64,000 bases of DNA, taken from assembly GCA_003344405.1 (NCBI GenBank), contig NOWV01000098.1:62001-126000 (forward strand). Reading direction: 5' to 3'. The stretch's first letter is position 1. The number at the start of each line of letters is the position of its first letter. The DNA comes from Trichoplax sp. H2 (taxonomy: Eukaryota; Placozoa; Uniplacotomia; Trichoplacea). The notes beneath the pieces were generated by a model. It was not told the origin of the DNA. It worked only from the letters and a program-made list of their open reading frames with translations, and did not search any database. The translations under genes were made by a program, and so were the position numbers. Below are positions 60,802 through 64,000 of this stretch, piece by piece.

Positions 60802-63345
60802 ATGGCTACTACGGATAGCGATACGCATAATGTTGATAGACCACTTGAATGGTTTGATGATGAAAGAATGAACTTTATGATGTCTGCATTTCCAAGCAAT
60901 CGAGAGGTTAATTGTGCTCATTGGGATAGTAAAATGAACTTTTGGAAGCAATGTATTCTGCGTTATTGCCAACATCATCATCATATTGACATGAATAGAA
61001 ATCAACTTAAAAGTATACTGACTAGAAATGGTCGTCAACCACTTGGCCTAAATTTAATCATAGATCATATGCTGAGTAGTAATCAACTCATTCCTACTAG
61101 CGAATTTCAATCCTCTTCCATGTGGATACGATACTTGAAAAAATCCGTCACTTGGTTTCAAAACTATTTTATCGGACCTCCTTCCACTACAAATCAATGG
61201 ATTGTACTACCAGTAATCAAGGTTGAATAAAATAGTGACCACTTTTCTTTCCAATTCCACATTACTAGCTAGCCTTTTATTGATGTTAACAAGCCCTACT
61301 TTAATTCATGCATGGATGCAGTACGGTAAAAATGTTGCACAGATTCTACAAGCATTCTACAAGCTTGTCTTCTTGCAAACCGCCAAACACAAATACTGTA
61401 TTAATAATCAACATGTCTAATTTGATCACGTCTGAGTTACTTCTTGAATACTTTCAAACAACCAATAAAATGCTTCAATTTGGATGCGCTACCAGCATAA
61501 AATAGCATTTTCCAATCAATGTCTATATCATACATGCAATGACTAATTTGTAACTCTACCCCTTTCTGCTAAACGATTAGGACGTAGCGATGTCAGTTGT
61601 GGATGAAAATAATCAGCGATACAAGGATGAACTCTTCAATCATATTGTACCTTGGATCCAGCTCAAAAATTATCAATCTTTAAAAAGATACTCTGATGCG
61701 GAAATTGAATGTATTTTAACCTGGCTACAAAAGGAAAATTACTGTACCATAAGCCTTGTTAATAATTCCGTCAAGGTTCACAATAACTCATTCTTAATTT
61801 TATTCATTTACAAAGTCTATACCAATGATTTAAAAAAATGCTTTCCTTCTATTTTGCACATAGACTATTCAATTTTGTCAAAAACATGATACCTTGACTT
61901 GCGATGCAAAGGAAGCAATCATGGCTATTGGACAGTAAGTCAAATGATCGGGACTGTTAAGCTTTCCATGATACTATAATCTGTGTACACTTCCACCATG
62001 CTTGATATCGGTAAATTGTCTCTGTTCGTCTCTACTGCAGAATTAAAGCATTCATGGCTATATTGCAAACAAAAATCGACTATCACAGCCAGCTTATGAA
62101 AAGGTCAGAATAATTACGATACTACAACAAACTATCAGTTGCATTTATGATAAGCAAATAGAAATTGATGGTAGTAGACTTGACCTATAAATTTAGCCAT
62201 TTAATGACAATTTTAATATATACTGTAATTATAAATGAAAACGCATGCTAGTCAATTTCCTGACTCTATCCTGTAGATAATCTTCAATTTCTACTTTTAC
62301 AGCCATAAAGAAAGGGCTTTAAAATATTGGAAAGATAACATGAAGGACTCGGTACAAAAAGCAATTCGTCAATACTATATAATAGGATAGATATACTTAT
62401 TTACACCTAGCCGTAAGACAACTTAGTGTTATCCAATAGTCCTGGTTTTCAATGTCTTCACTTTAGTCTATCTACGCGTATATTGTTTTACTTAGGCTAG
62501 AGCGTCGTTATCAACTAGTAAGCGACATCAACAAAATGTCCACAAGTGTGAACTGAATTATCAAAATTTATCCATGCATTTACAACTTATTGATGATGCC
62601 ATTTCAAATGGCCAGGTAAATTTCTTACATAATTAATTATATACGGGTATATTTAATTATAATCAACTTCATATCATTCTTTAGTACAATGTAAACTGCA
62701 ATCTGTCCGTACCATTTCATAATTGCACTATTATTCAATATGAAACGTATTTATTCCATAGATATTGAAAGTATACGAAATTACTACAAAAGCTCTAAAT
62801 CGCATAACAACAAAAAATGAAGATTTGTCTAGCGAAAACATTGCAAAAATTCTAACCGATTTCGATATTGTGAGTATTATAGCTTACTTCTTACAAAGTA
62901 ATACCACCTAGTGCTCAATAGACTGTGACTTTATTTCATTCTAGGCAATGGATGATATCCAAGAGATGAACGATAGTATTACTGGAGGTATTTTTCTTTC
63001 ATGGCTAGATTTCTGTTTACATGAAATGGTGTTACTCATCCATCACTTGTATAGCAGTATTTCTGTTATCACAATTGAACTTCACTCTCAACTTCCTATA
63101 CCACTATATTCGCCATAGATCATTCACTAAATCAATCAGAAATGGACGAATTAAATAAAGAACTGCAAAATTTTGAACTGGAAGATACAGATAAAATAGA
63201 AAAGGTCTGTGAAAAACCTATCGACGATGGCTTGCAGGATTTTACGCCTACTGTGCCATCGCCTAGACAGACTACCGCAACTCCATCTATAAAACCAAGG
63301 AAGATTACGGCAAAAGCAGCCCGTGCTAGTCTTGTCGAAAGTTAA
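60802..63345 (+). CDS. CHMP7: CHMP7, ESCRT-III-related nuclear-envelope protein, 10 exons, 454 aa
   Basis: Exons: 60802-61221, 61322-61397, 61588-61775, 61864-61934, 62041-62103, 62303-62351, 62496-62615, 62762-62869, 62945-62987, 63119-63345; sum 1365 nt in phase, 454 aa against about 453 in human. The start PLEWFDDERMNFMMSAFPSN then REVNCAHWDSKMNFW is the CHMP7 signature of the N-terminal winged-helix region that binds membrane and LEM2. The second winged helix ends SDAEIECILTWLQKENY. The C-terminal half is an ESCRT-III-type helical core, with MDDIQEMNDSI near its end. SEMDELNKELQNFEL resembles a MIT-interacting motif. CHMP7 recruits CHMP4 to seal the nuclear envelope after mitosis. The exon 2 to 3 junction is the weakest: donor GTATTA, and acceptor 61588 or 61597. 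Confidence 0.93.
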
Positions 63346-64000
63346 CTAAATATTCTTTGTATAAACCTAGCCGGTATATACTGTACTGAACAATTATTAC
63401 TATACGACTACCCTATTTATTACTCTTTACAGAAAAAAATTAAGCAATCTTACCACTTGATGTAAAGGCATTATCGAATATTTACCTGCCTTTGACTAAG
63501 TTATTGCAGATATTAAGCTACAATGATACTGTTAAAAAAACAATGTAGTTCTGTACCATTTAATAGAGAATTAAAAGGTGTACCGTAATAATTGTACTAT
63601 AATTACTCTGAATTCCTAAAGATAGATAGCGTCCAATTTATGCCTATGTGCGTATTTCAACTTTATCCTATAATTTAACCTAAAGTACCGTAATTCATTG
63701 CAGACCTCAATTTCCCTAGCAAGGAGGATATTTTAATGGATTTAGTATAATATTATAAATCAAAAATCTTGATTTACAATATATTACATTCTAAATGTAT
63801 AAACTGATTTTTTGTTGTACCATAATAAGGAATACATATAAATTTCTTTCTATAAAAATTTTGAATAGCCTGTATTGTTGAACTTGTTACGTTAACTGGC
63901 ATTGTAACATGTACACTACCCATTTCTAATCGCACTATTGCAATAGTGCGATCTTAACAATAATGAAATGCTCTCATGCCTGATATTAAACATTAGCACG
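63346..64000. other. 3' flank of CHMP7 to the end of the window
   Basis: AT-rich, no exon recognised. The stop codon of CHMP7 is at 63343-63345. The only distinct element is the 24-bp palindrome listed separately. Confidence 0.5.
63929..63952. repeat. Perfect 24-bp palindrome without spacer
   Basis: ATCGCACTATTG is followed directly by CAATAGTGCGAT, its exact reverse complement. A dimeric factor site or replication relic are both possible; no neighbour supports either. Confidence 0.9.

Noticed and set aside
61308-61505. Alternative frame through CHMP7 exon 2 (ending GCATSIK)
   Set aside because: Only the TAC-GGT-AAA frame from 61322 joins exon 1 in phase 0 and resembles the CHMP7 helix; the other frame cannot be reached.
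1-64000. CRISPR array, operon, tRNA or rRNA genes
   Set aside because: Repeat spacing and unit length do not fit CRISPR; genes are spliced animal genes; no B-box-like or rRNA-like segment was recognised by eye. A tRNAscan run would settle tRNAs.

Overview
The window reads as nuclear DNA of an early-branching animal, most likely a placozoan (Trichoplax or Hoilungia type). The basis is AT-rich sequence, compact genes with many short GT-AG introns (often 50-150 bp), no operons, and gene models whose closest remembered relatives are vertebrate orthologues with very similar lengths. The species is an inference; the animal affiliation is strongly supported by the genes. Gene models were built by hand from splice sites, reading phase and family knowledge; no search was run. 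Comparisons with human proteins are from memory.

Layout. 1-4378: repeats, no gene. 4379-16070 (+): attractin, 29 exons, 1194 aa. 18234-19326 (-): WBP1/WBP1L-like membrane adaptor, N-terminus unresolved. 19327-23365: repeat-bearing gap. 23366-28740 (+): CCDC125, 10 exons, 506 aa. 29903-31110 (-): mitoribosomal mL43, 3 exons. 31111-34040: repeats, including a duplicated hairpin. 34041-36782 (-): Nova-like triple-KH splicing factor, 2 exons. 36955-37560: minisatellite. 38639-41746 (+): PDZ-PTB-RGS protein of the RGS12/14 family, 8 exons, 686 aa. 42899-43905 (-): HIG1-domain protein. 44302-44540 (-): possible 63-aa protein. 44987-45445 (+): mitoribosomal bL35m. 48722-51828 (+): LST2/ZFYVE28, FYVE protein, with a 20-nt microexon and a probable frame break at its 5' end. 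52416-59132 (-): SRP72, 22 exons, 675 aa. 60802-63345 (+): CHMP7, 10 exons, 454 aa. The last 650 bases hold no gene.

The genes do not form one pathway. Themes are mitochondrial translation and respiratory-complex assembly (mL43, bL35m, HIG1 protein), endosome/ESCRT membrane biology (LST2, CHMP7, and WW-ligand adaptors that recruit ubiquitin ligases; attractin is also tied to that system in mammals), ER targeting (SRP72), G-protein signalling (RGS) and splicing (Nova). Most neighbours are convergent or divergent. LST2 and SRP72 are tail to tail; SRP72 and CHMP7 are head to head across 1.7 kb that contains NRF1-like CATGCGC motifs.

The non-genic DNA is unusually structured. It has repeated islands rich in TACTG/CAGTA pentamers and GTAC palindromes, several tandem arrays (one a regular 143+87 bp higher-order repeat inside SRP72 intron 1), perfect short palindromes, and a 111-bp duplicated unit whose hairpin stem shows a compensatory base-pair change. 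I saw no transposase, reverse transcriptase, virus, CRISPR array, tRNA or rRNA.
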